64,000 bases of DNA from CAWJNF01 sp963844235 (GTDB lineage Bacteria > Actinomycetota > Thermoleophilia > Gaiellales > Gaiellaceae): positions 1,178,001 through 1,242,000 of the forward strand of contig CAWJNF010000008.1 of the NCBI GenBank assembly GCA_963844235.1, given 5' to 3'. The notes below the pieces were generated by a model that was given only the letters and a program-made list of their open reading frames with translations, ran no database searches and was not told the DNA's origin. This document shows, piece after piece, positions 8,407 to 17,675 of the stretch. The translations under genes and the position numbers were made by a program. The first letter of the stretch is position 1. The number at the start of each line of letters is the position of its first letter.

Positions 8407-10224
8407 ATGACCGGCGCGCACGACCCTCGTATAGGCACCGAGCTCGCCGGCTACCGGATCGAGGCGTTCGTGGGCGCCGGCGGAATGGGCGTGGTCTACC
8501 GCGCCTCCGATCCTCGTCTGGAGCGCAGCGTCGCGCTCAAGCTCCTGCCCGCGAGCTACGCAGACGATCCGAGCTACCGTCGCCGTTTCCTCGACGAGTC
8601 GCGCCGGGCCGCCGCCATCGAGCACCCGCACATCGTGCCCGTCCACGAGGCGGGCGAGGCGGCCGGCGTCCTCTACATCGCGATGCGCTACGTGGAGGGA
8701 GCCGATCTCGCAGGGCTGCTGGAGCTTCGGGGCCCGCTCGACCCGGCCCGGACCGTGGCGCTTCTGGCTCCGATCGCGGATGCGCTCGACACCGCCCACG
8801 CCCGCGGGCTGGTACACCGCGATGTGAAGCCGAGCAACGTGCTCGTGGCGAGCGACACGATCGGCGCCGAGCACGTCTACCTGACGGACTTCGGTATCGC
8901 GAAGCGGTTCGCCGGCGCTCAGACCCACAGCGCTACCGGCCACATGCTTGGTACGGCCGACTACGTCGCCCCCGAGCAGGTGGAGGGCGAGGATGTGGAC
9001 GGCCGCGCCGACGTGTACTCCCTGGCCTGTGTCCTGTTCGAGTGCCTCGCCGGCGAGCCCCCCTTCCGCCGTGAGACGCCGGTCGCAACCCTCGTCGCGC
9101 ACGCGCACGAGCAGCCTCCGTCGCTGAGCGCGCGCCGCACCGAGCTCGCGGCTGTGATCGACGGCGTCGTCGACCAGGCGCTGGCGAAGTCGCCACGAGA
9201 TCGCTTCCAGACGTGCGCAGAGTTCCTCGAGGCAGCGACTGTGGCTTTGGGAGTCGCGGTGGCCCGGACCGAGGGACGCGCGCGTCACCGACCCCGCGCG
9301 CTCGACGAGCACTGCCGCGCCGTCATCGAGGCGATGACTCGCGGGCGAGTCGTCCCGGTGATCGGGACGAAGGCAAACCTGCCCGGCGGGCAGATTGGGG
9401 ACGGCGTACCACCGCCGGACGCCGACCAGCTCGCAGTGCGGCTTCGCGAGCTCTTTTCGTATCCGCCGTCAGAGAGGGCCGAGCTGACCCGCGTCTCGCA
9501 GTACGTGGCCGTCATGCGCGGCGAGGGCCCGCTGCACGACGAGCTGCACGATCTCCTCGACGAGGACTATGCGCCCGGCAGCGTGCACCGGCTGATGGCG
9601 GCGCTTCCGGCCCTCCTGCGCGGAGGCGGCGGGCCGTGCCCGCTCATCGTCACGGCGAACTGCGACGAGGCCCTCGAGCGCGGCTTCCGCGAGGCTGGCG
9701 AGGAGCTCGACGTCGTCTCCTACGTGGCGTCGGGCCGGGACCGGGGGAAGTTCTGGCACCTCGCCCCAGACGGCTCCACGACGCTCGTGGAGGTGCCGAA
9801 CACGTACGCGGCCGCGCTGGCGCTCGAGCAGCGCGCCGTCCTCCTCAAGCTCCACGGGCGGGTCGACCGCTCGCTCGAGCGCGAGCACGAGAGCTTCGTC
9901 GTGACCGAGGATGACTACATCGGTTACCTCGCCCGCACCGAGGTCGTGAGCGCCGTTCCCGTCGGTCTGGCCGCACGCCTACGCCGGAGCCACTTCCTCT
10001 TCCTCGGCTACAGCCCGCGTGACTGGAGCTCGCGGGTGATCCTCGACCGGCTCTGGGGGGAGCGGCCGGTCGCCTATCGCTGCTGGGCGGTCGCCAGCGA
10101 GCTCGACCCCGTCGAGGAGGAGTTCTGGCGCTACCGCGACGTCGAGGTCATTCGCGTCCCGCTCGCTGACTACGTCGCCGCCCTGGAGGAACACGCGCGT
10201 GCGCTCGCCGGAGCAGCGGCTTGA
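8407..10224 (+). CDS. Serine/threonine kinase-SIR2-like domain fusion
   Basis: A 605-residue protein. Residues 10-285 are a complete Hanks-type kinase: GAGGMG loop, K45 in VALKLL, HRDVKPSN from H137, DFG from D161, and VAPEQVEGE. Residues about 310-600 form a SIR2-like domain of the kind fused to STAND proteins: VVPVIGTKANLPGG, LIVTANCDEAL (N418), LLKLHGRVD (H483) and FLFLGYSPRDW (about 530-540). The Asn and His of the NAD-cleaving site appear kept, although the usual GAG(A/I)S loop reads GTKAN. SIR2 domains of this kind deplete NAD in anti-phage systems. The stop codon overlaps the start of the nSTAND-WD40 gene (TTGA), so the two proteins are probably made together and act as one complex. 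A kinase fused to SIR2 is an unusual arrangement. Confidence 0.85.
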   Translation: MTGAHDPRIGTELAGYRIEAFVGAGGMGVVYRASDPRLERSVALKLLPASYADDPSYRRRFLDESRRAAAIEHPHIVPVHEAGEAAGVLYIAMRYVEGADLAGLLELRGPLDPARTVALLAPIADALDTAHARGLVHRDVKPSNVLVASDTIGAEHVYLTDFGIAKRFAGAQTHSATGHMLGTADYVAPEQVEGEDVDGRADVYSLACVLFECLAGEPPFRRETPVATLVAHAHEQPPSLSARRTELAAVIDGVVDQALAKSPRDRFQTCAEFLEAATVALGVAVARTEGRARHRPRALDEHCRAVIEAMTRGRVVPVIGTKANLPGGQIGDGVPPPDADQLAVRLRELFSYPPSERAELTRVSQYVAVMRGEGPLHDELHDLLDEDYAPGSVHRLMAALPALLRGGGGPCPLIVTANCDEALERGFREAGEELDVVSYVASGRDRGKFWHLAPDGSTTLVEVPNTYAAALALEQRAVLLKLHGRVDRSLEREHESFVVTEDDYIGYLARTEVVSAVPVGLAARLRRSHFLFLGYSPRDWSSRVILDRLWGERPVAYRCWAVASELDPVEEEFWRYRDVEVIRVPLADYVAALEEHARALAGAAA

Positions 10225-13200
10225 CGCCCCCGATCGACGGCGCCGGCGCGAGTCCATACAAGGGCCTGGCGCCGTTCGAGGACTCGGAGCTGGACGCGCT
10301 GCTCTTCTTCGGGCGGGACGGCGAGCGCGAGGTGATCACCGCCAACCTGCAGGCCTCGCGGTTGACGGTGCTGTACGGCCCGAGCGGCTGCGGCAAGAGC
10401 TCCGTCCTGCGCGCGGGGGTGGCGCACGCGCTACGCCGGCAGGCCGAGGCGAACCTCGAGGAAGGACGGGAGCCCGAGCACGCGGTCGTAGTCTTCGACC
10501 GCTGGAGCGACGACCCGGCCGAGGGGATCGCCGCCGCCGTCGCCGAGGCGATCACGCCGCTGGCCGGCGCCCCGCCTGACGGAAACGGCGCCGTGCCGCT
10601 CTCGGAGCGGGTCGGCGCCTGGGCCAGGCGGCTCGGCGGCGAGGTATACCTGATCCTCGATCAGGCCGAGGAGTACTTTCTGTACCACTCGGCCGGCCAG
10701 GACGACGAGTTCGCGAGGGAGCTGCCGGAGCTCGTGGGCCGCCCCGACCTGCCCGTCAACGTGCTTGTCTCGCTACGGGAGGACGCTCTGGGCCGCCTCG
10801 ACGTGTTCCGCGCCGGCATACCGACGCTCTTCGCCAACACGCTTCGGCTCGCTCTTCTCGACGGATCGGCCGCGCGAGAGGCGGTCGTGGGGCCGCTGGG
10901 CTGCTATGCCGACCTGGCGGATGCGGCAGGACCCGTCGAGATCGAGCCCGAGCTCGTCGAGGCCGTGCTCGCTGACACGCGTGCGGGCGAGATCGAGCTG
11001 GGCGCCGGGGGCCCGTCGGGGCTGGCCCTCACCCCCGGCGAAGGGGTCGAGACCGCCTTCCTGCAGCTCGTGCTCGTACGGCTCTGGCAGACGGAGCGCG
11101 ACGCCGGCTCGAACACGCTGCGGCTGGAGACCTTCCAACGGCTCGGCGGCGCGGAGCAAATCGTGCAGGACCACCTCGGCGCCGCGCTCGCAGCCTTCAC
11201 GCCGGAGCAGCGCGACGGCGCCGCCGCAGCCTTCAACCACCTCGTCACCCCCTCGGGCACCAAGGTCGCCCATGCCGTCGGCGACCTCGCCACCTATAGC
11301 GCAGTCGATCCCGGCTTCCTCGCACCGGTCCTCACCGGCCTGGCCGAGCAGCGCATCCTGCGCCCGCTCCCGCCCGCCGACGGCTCCAGCGACCCCCGCT
11401 ACGAGATCTTCCACGACGTCCTCGCCGCCCCGATCCTCGGCTGGCGGGCGGAGCACGAGACCGAGCGTCGCCTCGCCGGCGAGAGAGCGTTGGCGAAGCG
11501 CCGGCACCGTCGCCTCCTCGGCGTGACGGTCGCATCGCTCGTGGGTCTCGCGATCGCAGTCGGCCTCGCGATCTTCGCTCTGACGCAGCGCAGCGAAGCC
11601 CAGGAGCAGGCAAAGGTCGCACAATCGCGCGAGCTGGCGGCCAGCGCACTCGGCGTGCTACCCGTCGACCCTGAACTCGGCGCGCTCGGCGCGCTCGAAG
11701 CCGCGTACGTCGCACCGACACCCGAGGCGGAAAGTGCTCTTCGCGATTCCCTCGTCGCATCCCGTGTACGTACGGTTCTGACGGGTCACCAGGGAGCGGT
11801 GACGCAGGCTGAGTTCAGCCCCGACGGCGAGCAGGTCCTCACGGTAAGCAACGACGGCACCGCCAGGCTCTTCGACGTCAGCGCCGTCGGTTCACCGCCG
11901 GTGCTCACGTCGGTGCTTGAGCACGACGGGCCCGTGACAAGCGGCGAGTTCAGCGCAGACGGAGACCGCATACTGACCGCAAGCGCAGATGGGCAGGTCA
12001 GAGTGTGGTCGCCGTCCGGAGCGCTCGTCGATTCGTACGCGCACGATGACGCGGTTCTCGGGGCTTCGTTCGACACAACCGGCGAACTCGTTCTGAGCTG
12101 GAGCATGGACGGTTCCGCGCGGCTCTGGGGTTCGCCGACTGACCGCGTCGTCTTTCGTCATGGCGCGCCGGTCCTCGCGGCTGCGATCGCCCCTGCTGGA
12201 GATCTCGTGGTCACCGGGGGCGACGACGGCGCGGCCCAGGTGTTCGACGCCACCACAGGCGCATACCTCCGGCTCCTCGAGCACGAGAAGCCCGTGACGA
12301 GCGTGAACTTCAGCCCGGACGGCAGTCTCTTGGTCACGACGAGCAGAGACCGGATTGCCCGAGTCTGGCGACCCGACACCGGTGAGCTCGTCCACAGCCT
12401 CGAGGAGCATCGGGGCGTTGTCACGAGCGCAACGTTCACCCCCGACGGAAGGCTCATCGTCACGACAAGCCGGGACGGCGGCGCCCGTGTCTGGGACGTC
12501 GAGACCGGGCTGCGGACCGTCGTCGTCGCGCATGCGAACGAGGTCTGGAACGCCGCCCTCAGCTCCGACGGCCTGCATACGGTCACCGTCAGCCTCGACG
12601 GGGTCGCCGAGGTCTGGGAAACCTCCACCGGGAGGCCCGAGGCCTCTCTGTCAGGGCACGCAGACGCCGTCAACGGCGCCGACTTCAGCGAGGACGCGAC
12701 GAGGGTGGTCACGGCAAGCGAGGACGGGACGGCACGGGTATGGGACGTCACGATCGGCCCGGTCCTGGAACCGATCGCGCTTCTCGGCTCGGCGACGCGG
12801 GCGGTCTTCACGCCTGACGGTCAGCTAATCCTGGCCGCGCCCACGAAGGGCCGCCCGCGCCTGCTGGAGGCCGACGGCGGCGAGCCCACCACCTGGATCG
12901 AGCACAACGCGGCCACCAGCGCTGCGGTTAGCCATGGCGGTGCGCTCGCCGCGACCGCGGATGCCGACGAGATCAGGCTCTGGACGCTTCCGGACGCAAG
13001 CCCTGTCCGCATTCTCAGCCTGCCTGCTGCCGCCGTCGCCGTGGAATTCGACCCGAGCGATGAGACGATCGTGGTCGCGGGCGACGACGGCGTGGCACGG
13101 ATCCTCGATGCCGAGTCCGGCGCCGAGCGGATCGCGTTCCGCGACGGCGAGGAGATGATCGCAGACGCCTCGTTCAGTCCTGACGGGTCGCGCCTCGCCA

Positions 13201-13721
13201 CCGCAGGCGACGATGGAATCGCTCGGATCTGGGACTCGAACAATGGCGAGCTGCTCCTCGAGCTGAAGGGGCACGTAGATGCTCTTACGAGCGTTGCCTT
13301 CAGCCCCGACGGCCGAACGCTCGTGACCGCCAGCGCAGATGCGGATGCGCGGCTGTGGGACGCGGGGACGGGTGCGGAACTGCAGCTCTTCCGGGGGCAT
13401 TTCGGAACGGTCTTCGAGGCGTCGTTCAGTCCCGATGGGCGGTGGGTGGTTACAGCCGGGCCGGTGATAGCCGGCCTGTGGGAGGTCGAGACTGGAAGCC
13501 TGTTGTTCTACCTTCGCGGCAACTTGGCGTTGCTCACCGGGGCAACCTTCGACCCTACCGGTGATTGGATCATGACAACGAACGGCTCGGGCGGCGTCCG
13601 CCTCTACCAGTGCCAGGTATGCGGGCCGCTCGACGATCTCGTCCCTCTCGCCGAAGAGCACCTCGACGCCATCGGCCGCGAGCTGACCGACGAGGAACGC
13701 ACGGAGTTCGGGCTCGACTGA
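10221..13721 (+). CDS. nSTAND1-type ATPase with membrane segment and WD40 repeats
   Basis: An 1166-residue protein from a TTG start that overlaps the upstream stop. SPYKGLAPFEDSELDALLFF is the signature opening of novel STAND NTPase 1 proteins. Walker A is GPSGCGKS (53-60), and LILDQAEEYF is the Walker B-like strand. A single hydrophobic helix (about 430-452, VASLVGLAIAVGLAIFAL) and a short coiled segment precede 15 WD40 units from residue 518 to about 1140, enough for two seven-blade propellers. STAND proteins are molecular switches: the repeats sense a ligand, and ATP-driven oligomerisation activates a partner. Here the partner is probably the upstream kinase-SIR2 protein. The C-terminus after the propellers is a short acidic tail. 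Confidence 0.88.
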   Translation: MTPPIDGAGASPYKGLAPFEDSELDALLFFGRDGEREVITANLQASRLTVLYGPSGCGKSSVLRAGVAHALRRQAEANLEEGREPEHAVVVFDRWSDDPAEGIAAAVAEAITPLAGAPPDGNGAVPLSERVGAWARRLGGEVYLILDQAEEYFLYHSAGQDDEFARELPELVGRPDLPVNVLVSLREDALGRLDVFRAGIPTLFANTLRLALLDGSAAREAVVGPLGCYADLADAAGPVEIEPELVEAVLADTRAGEIELGAGGPSGLALTPGEGVETAFLQLVLVRLWQTERDAGSNTLRLETFQRLGGAEQIVQDHLGAALAAFTPEQRDGAAAAFNHLVTPSGTKVAHAVGDLATYSAVDPGFLAPVLTGLAEQRILRPLPPADGSSDPRYEIFHDVLAAPILGWRAEHETERRLAGERALAKRRHRRLLGVTVASLVGLAIAVGLAIFALTQRSEAQEQAKVAQSRELAASALGVLPVDPELGALGALEAAYVAPTPEAESALRDSLVASRVRTVLTGHQGAVTQAEFSPDGEQVLTVSNDGTARLFDVSAVGSPPVLTSVLEHDGPVTSGEFSADGDRILTASADGQVRVWSPSGALVDSYAHDDAVLGASFDTTGELVLSWSMDGSARLWGSPTDRVVFRHGAPVLAAAIAPAGDLVVTGGDDGAAQVFDATTGAYLRLLEHEKPVTSVNFSPDGSLLVTTSRDRIARVWRPDTGELVHSLEEHRGVVTSATFTPDGRLIVTTSRDGGARVWDVETGLRTVVVAHANEVWNAALSSDGLHTVTVSLDGVAEVWETSTGRPEASLSGHADAVNGADFSEDATRVVTASEDGTARVWDVTIGPVLEPIALLGSATRAVFTPDGQLILAAPTKGRPRLLEADGGEPTTWIEHNAATSAAVSHGGALAATADADEIRLWTLPDASPVRILSLPAAAVAVEFDPSDETIVVAGDDGVARILDAESGAERIAFRDGEEMIADASFSPDGSRLATAGDDGIARIWDSNNGELLLELKGHVDALTSVAFSPDGRTLVTASADADARLWDAGTGAELQLFRGHFGTVFEASFSPDGRWVVTAGPVIAGLWEVETGSLLFYLRGNLALLTGATFDPTGDWIMTTNGSGGVRLYQCQVCGPLDDLVPLAEEHLDAIGRELTDEERTEFGLD

Positions 13722-13768
13722 GTCGACGTGCTCGCGCGCTACCCGGGACCGCCGCCAACCGAGGATGC

Positions 13769-14467
13769 CTACGGGAACAGGTCGCGCTCCCGCGGCATGA
13801 CGAGGTCGCGCGCCGTCCCCTCCCCCGCCGGCACCGCGTAGCCGCGGATCAGCGCCGCCGGCACCTGCCTGGCCTTGCCCATGACGAGCTCCGCTGCGCC
13901 CGCGAGCTCGTCAGCGACGCAGATCACCGTGCCCTGGAGCTCGCGCCCGCGCGCGTCGGGCTGACCGCGCAGGTCGAGCAGAGGCAGCATCCCGGCGACG
14001 CCGATCGCGACGTCCGTCGTGCCCTGCCGCCAGGCCCGGCCGAACGAGTCGGTCACGACGACGGCCGGGGCGACGCCAAATCGCCGCTCGAGGGCTTCGC
14101 GCAGCCCGCGGGCCGAGGCGTCGGGATCCAGCGGCAGCAGCACGACCCAGTCGTCCCCGGCCGTGTTCGAACGATCGATGCCGGCGCTCGCACAGACGAA
14201 TCCGTGCCGGGTCTCCGCGATGACGAAGTCGCCGCGTCGACGTCGGACCCGCGCCGCCTCGCCGAGGATCGCCTCGACGTGGCGCTCAGCCGGCACGTGC
14301 GCGACGCGCCCCTCGGCCTTCGACACCGCCTTCTGCGCGACAACGACCACGTCACCTTCCTCGAGGCCACCCGCGCGCTCGATCGCGTCACCGAGAAGCG
14401 CCGCGAGATCGTCGCCCTCGCGGAGCTCCGGGATGCCGGCGAGCGGCAGGATCTCGACCGGGGCCAA
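13769..14467 (-). CDS. cofE: Coenzyme F420-0:L-glutamate ligase (CofE)
   Basis: A 232-residue protein with the full CofE pattern: VEILPLAGIPELREGDDL, VVVVAQKAVSKAEGR, ETRHGFVCASAGIDRSN, VVTDSFGRAWRQGTTDVAIG and DELAGAAELVMGKA. It adds gamma-linked glutamates to F420-0 using GTP. It corresponds to the N-terminal half of actinobacterial FbiB; the nitroreductase-like half is absent, so the product is the stand-alone form. TTG at 14467 is the only start that fits homology. It lies 2 bp after the npdG stop, in the operon cofD-npdG-cofE. Confidence 0.92.
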   Translation of the reverse strand: MAPVEILPLAGIPELREGDDLAALLGDAIERAGGLEEGDVVVVAQKAVSKAEGRVAHVPAERHVEAILGEAARVRRRRGDFVIAETRHGFVCASAGIDRSNTAGDDWVVLLPLDPDASARGLREALERRFGVAPAVVVTDSFGRAWRQGTTDVAIGVAGMLPLLDLRGQPDARGRELQGTVICVADELAGAAELVMGKARQVPAALIRGYAVPAGEGTARDLVMPRERDLFP

Positions 14468-14469
14468 AT

Positions 14470-15060
14470 CTAGATTCCGGTGACGCGGATCCCCGTGTTC
14501 GCGCGGCGCAAACGGTTGACGTTGAGGAGGGCCGCCGTCAGGGTCTCGAGGCTGCGCGCGCTCGTCAGCGGGCCGCAGTCGACGGCACGGCCGGCGACGA
14601 GCTCCTGGCAGAGCTCGATCACGCGCGCCTTCGCGTCGTCATCGTCTCCGCAGACGAGGGTGTCCTCGTCGAGGCTCTCGTCCACCCGCGCGAGCAGCCT
14701 CGCGCTCACCGTGTGCAGCGCCGCGACGACGCGCGCCTCGGGCGCCTCGTGCGCAGCCACCTCGGCGAGCGAGATCGGTCCCGGCTCGGCCAGCGGGCGG
14801 CCGTCGCGGAAGACGACGGACGCGGCGACGCTGACGGCGATCCTGCCGGCGAGATGGGGAGCGAGCTCCCTCGACATGGCCTCGACACTCGCTGCCGGGA
14901 TGGAGAGGAAGACGACCTCCGACCGCTCGCAGCACTCCGGGTTGGAGACGAACTCGTCGCGAGGCGTGCGGGAGCCGATCACCACGTCGTGACCCGCACG
15001 CCGCAGCCGGCCGGCGACGCCCTGGCCGAAGTCGCCGCTCCCGCCGACGATGCCGATCAC
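14470..15060 (-). CDS. npdG: NADPH:F420 oxidoreductase (Fno/NpdG-like)
   Basis: A 196-residue protein with an N-terminal dinucleotide-binding loop (VIGIVGGSGDFGQGVAGRL). It continues with GHDVVIGSR, VFLSIPAASVE, VAALHTVSARLL, LVCGDDDDAK and ends LTALLLNVNRLRRANTGIRV in family style. The family moves hydride between NADPH and F420. The GTG start at 15060 overlaps the cofD stop (GTGA), so translation is coupled. The gene sits between cofD and cofE, which supports a role in keeping the F420 pool reduced. Confidence 0.9.
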   Translation of the reverse strand: MIGIVGGSGDFGQGVAGRLRRAGHDVVIGSRTPRDEFVSNPECCERSEVVFLSIPAASVEAMSRELAPHLAGRIAVSVAASVVFRDGRPLAEPGPISLAEVAAHEAPEARVVAALHTVSARLLARVDESLDEDTLVCGDDDDAKARVIELCQELVAGRAVDCGPLTSARSLETLTAALLNVNRLRRANTGIRVTGI

Positions 15061-16001
15061 TGCGCCAAGACCCCCTGGAGCACCTGACGCCCGACCTCCG
15101 CCCGCCGGTCGGGGTCGACCATGACCGTCTCGCAGACGACCGGACGCAGGCCGAGCTCCTCGATCCGGGGCGCGAGGTCGGCATCGGCCGCGTCGAGGAC
15201 GAACGTGTCGATGAGGCTTCCGTACATCTCTGCGATGCCGACGGCCGTCGATTCGTGGCCGAGGCTCTCCATCATCCCGGCGAGCGGTCCCCTGACGGCC
15301 TTGCCACGGATGAGCGGCGACACCGCGGCGCGCGGCCCGCGGCAGGCGCGCACGGCGTCGGGGATACCCGGTACCGCCAGGATCGGCGCGATCGAGACGA
15401 ACGGGTTCGACGGGGCGACCAGGATGACATCGGCATCCGAGAGCGCCTCGACCACACCCGGCGCCGGGCTCGCCTGCTCGGCGCCCTCGTAGCGAACGTG
15501 GCGCACCACGTCCGCGTGGCGCCGGCGCACGTACCACGTCTGGAAGTCGAGCTCTCCGTCGTCGGTGTCGACGAACGTGCGGACCCGGTCGTCGGTCGCG
15601 GGCAGGAGCTGGACGCCGGCCCCGAGCGCGCCTGCGATCGATGTCATGACCCCGGAGAGCGGCTGGCCCCGGCCAAGCCACAGCGTCCGGACGAGATGGA
15701 GACCGATGTCACGGTCGCCGAGGGTGAACCAGCTCTCCTCACCCAGCCGCTCGGCCTGGTGCAGCGCGCCGTACGTCTCGTCCCTGACGCCCCAGCCGCG
15801 GCTCTCGTCGAGCAGGCCGGTGAGCGTGTAGAGAACCGTGTCCAGGTCAGGCGATACGTGCAGGCCGAGAAACTCGAGATCGTCGCCGACGTTGCCGACG
15901 GCCGTCACGGATTCCGGGCCGGCGGCCAGGGCGAGCGCGTGCACGAGCCGCGAGCCGCCGAGGCCACCGCACAGCACCGCCAGGCGTTTAGTTTCGGCCA
16001 C
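15057..16001 (-). CDS. cofD: 2-phospho-L-lactate (or PEP) transferase CofD/FbiA
   Basis: A 314-residue protein. LAVLCGGLGGSRLVHALAL, AVGNVGDDLEFLGLHVSPDL, GDRDIGLHLVRT, ILVAPSNPFVSIAPIL, AVSPLIRGKAVRGPLAGMM and FVLDAADADL are CofD blocks for binding the guanylated donor and Fo. It joins the phospholactyl or phosphoenolpyruvyl group made by CofC to Fo. GTG at 16001 is 16 bp from the divergent cofC start, so the two genes share a very short promoter region. It is first in the cofD-npdG-cofE unit. Confidence 0.95.
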   Translation of the reverse strand: MAETKRLAVLCGGLGGSRLVHALALAAGPESVTAVGNVGDDLEFLGLHVSPDLDTVLYTLTGLLDESRGWGVRDETYGALHQAERLGEESWFTLGDRDIGLHLVRTLWLGRGQPLSGVMTSIAGALGAGVQLLPATDDRVRTFVDTDDGELDFQTWYVRRRHADVVRHVRYEGAEQASPAPGVVEALSDADVILVAPSNPFVSIAPILAVPGIPDAVRACRGPRAAVSPLIRGKAVRGPLAGMMESLGHESTAVGIAEMYGSLIDTFVLDAADADLAPRIEELGLRPVVCETVMVDPDRRAEVGRQVLQGVLAQ

Positions 16002-16017
16002 CCCGTATCCTCACCGC

Positions 16018-16650
16018 GTGCTCGCGATCGTGCCGGTCAACTCGCCGCGCGGCGCCAAGCGCCGGCTCGAGTCCGTGCTGGCCTGGGACGAGCGCGCCGA
16101 GCTCGTAGTCGTCATGCTCGCCGACGTCCTCGAGGCCTGTCGGCGAGCGCACCTGGTGCGCGACATCCTCGTCGTGACCCCGGACACGGCGCTCGCGCCT
16201 CCTGATGTGGACGTGTTGCCCGATCCGGGCCAGGGGCATGCACCCGCCATCGCGCTCGGGCTCGCGCAGGCTCCCGAGAGCGGGGCGCTCGTCGTGATGG
16301 CCGACTGCCCCCTGGTGACGCCCGCCGGGCTCGACCGGCTCGCCGGCGCGGCGAGGCCGATCGCGCTGGCGCAGGCCCAGGACGGCGGGACGAACGCCAT
16401 CGCCCTCTGTCCGGCGGACGTGATCGAGCCGGCGTTCGGCCTGCCCCATGGGGCACGCGTCGTTCTCGAGCGCGCGCGCGAGGCCGGCCTCCGAGCGAAG
16501 CTCGTGGTGGACGAGCTGATCGCGCTGGACGTCGATACACCGGAGGACGCGCGACGGGTGATGGAGCTCGGGGAGGGCACGAAAACCAAGGCTTTCCTCA
16601 GTCGGACGCTAGCGGGAGGCGCGGTCGCGCCGTCACCTGGATCGTCGTAG
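16018..16650 (+). CDS. cofC: Phosphoenolpyruvate/2-phospholactate guanylyltransferase (CofC/FbiD)
   Basis: A 210-residue nucleotidyltransferase: VLAIVPVNSPRGAKRRLESV (the loop and Lys of the MobA-like fold), LVVTPD, LPDPGQGHAPAIALGL, GALVVMADCPLVTP, DGGTNAIAL and LDVDTPEDA. It activates PEP or 2-phospholactate with GTP for CofD. GTG at 16018 starts exactly at the conserved beta strand. The last residues (TKAFLSRTLAGGAVAPSPGSS) exceed the family and overlap the convergent panE end by 18 bp. It diverges from cofD. Confidence 0.92.
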   Translation: MLAIVPVNSPRGAKRRLESVLAWDERAELVVVMLADVLEACRRAHLVRDILVVTPDTALAPPDVDVLPDPGQGHAPAIALGLAQAPESGALVVMADCPLVTPAGLDRLAGAARPIALAQAQDGGTNAIALCPADVIEPAFGLPHGARVVLERAREAGLRAKLVVDELIALDVDTPEDARRVMELGEGTKTKAFLSRTLAGGAVAPSPGSS

Positions 16651-17607
16651 CCGGTCGACGAGCGTCGCGCAGGCGTGGACCGCCTCGACGTGCGGGCACG
16701 GTATGCCGAGGCGCTCCGCGATCTCGAGGGCGGCCCCGCTCATGCAGCCGAGCTCGAGCCGCTTGCCCGCTTCGAGGTCCTGCAGCATCGAGGTCTTGTG
16801 GTCGCCGACCTTCATCCCGGCCTCGAGCCGCCGCTCGATCGAGACCGGAAGCTCGATGCCGAGCGCGGCGCCGACAGCCGTCACCTCCTCCATGACGGCG
16901 CGGAGCAGCGACACCATCTCTGCGACCTCGCCGAGCTGGCCGAGCGTCGACCCCGTGAGGGCTGTCACCGGGTTGAACGCCACGTTGCCGATCAGCTTCA
17001 GCCAGAGCTGCTCGCGGATCTGCTCCTCGATCGGGCATTTGAGCCCGCCCGCCTCGAAGGCGGCGCGGATCGCGCGGCAACGCTCCGACTCGCCGCCGGC
17101 CGGCTCGCCGATCGCGAAACGCGTTCCCTCGACGTGGCGGATGACGCCGGGCTCGGCGATCTCCGTCGCCGGATAGGGGACGCAGCCGACGACCCGTCTC
17201 GGCTCGATGGCGGCGGTGATGAGACCACCGGGGTCGACCGACTCGAGCACCGAGCCGCCCAGCGGCCCGTCGAACCCCTGGAAGAACCACCACGGGACGC
17301 CGTTCTGTGCCGGGAGGACGCAGGCGTCCGGGGTGAGGAGCGGCCCGATGCTCGGCAGCAGCTCCGGGAAGGAGTAGGCCTTGAGCCCCACGATGACGCA
17401 GTCCGCGCCGGCCACCGCCTCGATCTCGCTCGTCGCCTCCGGACGGGCGGCGAAGTCGCCTCGCCGCGAAAGCACCCGCACGCCGTCGCGCTGCATCGCC
17501 TCGAGGTGCGCGCCCCGCGCGATGAGCACGACGTCGGCGCCGCCTCGCGAAAGAGCCGCGCCGACGTACGCTCCGATCGCGCCGGCACCGAGGACCGCGA
17601 ACCGCAT
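16633..17607 (-). CDS. panE: 2-dehydropantoate 2-reductase
   Basis: A 324-residue protein. MRFAVLGAGAIGAYVGAALS is the NADPH-binding loop. CVIVGLKAYSFPE, LPAQNGVPWWFFQGFDGP, LWLKLIGNVAFNPVTALTG (catalytic Lys) and DHKTSMLQDLEAGKRLE are ketopantoate reductase motifs. The family reduces ketopantoate in pantothenate synthesis, but many paralogues act on other oxo acids, so the substrate is not certain. A palindromic repeat (17616-17641) sits just upstream of the start, and a near-copy of its first ~40 bp plus leader lies at 18420-18485. Confidence 0.85.
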   Translation of the reverse strand: MRFAVLGAGAIGAYVGAALSRGGADVVLIARGAHLEAMQRDGVRVLSRRGDFAARPEATSEIEAVAGADCVIVGLKAYSFPELLPSIGPLLTPDACVLPAQNGVPWWFFQGFDGPLGGSVLESVDPGGLITAAIEPRRVVGCVPYPATEIAEPGVIRHVEGTRFAIGEPAGGESERCRAIRAAFEAGGLKCPIEEQIREQLWLKLIGNVAFNPVTALTGSTLGQLGEVAEMVSLLRAVMEEVTAVGAALGIELPVSIERRLEAGMKVGDHKTSMLQDLEAGKRLELGCMSGAALEIAERLGIPCPHVEAVHACATLVDRLRRSR

Positions 17608-17615
17608 CCGGGGAG

Positions 17616-17641
17616 TGTAGGGGCCGGATCTCCTCCGGCCC
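17616..17641. repeat. Dispersed palindrome copy 1 (GGGGCCGGAT type)
   Basis: GTGTAGGGGCCGGATC-TCC-TCCGGCC: an imperfect hairpin directly upstream of the panE start on the minus strand. Further copies lie at 18473, 26609, 40351, 42533 and 44129. Confidence 0.6.
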
Positions 17642-17675
17642 GGAACTCAACCGCGGCGACTGCAGCCCGGAGGTG

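Noticed and set aside
8368..9312. Upstream extension of the 7528-8367 kinase frame
   Set aside because: It would overlap the kinase-SIR2 gene on the other strand; homology starts at the GTG at 8367.
10221..13721. Reading the WD40 repeats as a DNA tandem repeat array
   Set aside because: The similarity is at protein level only; nucleotide units differ too much.
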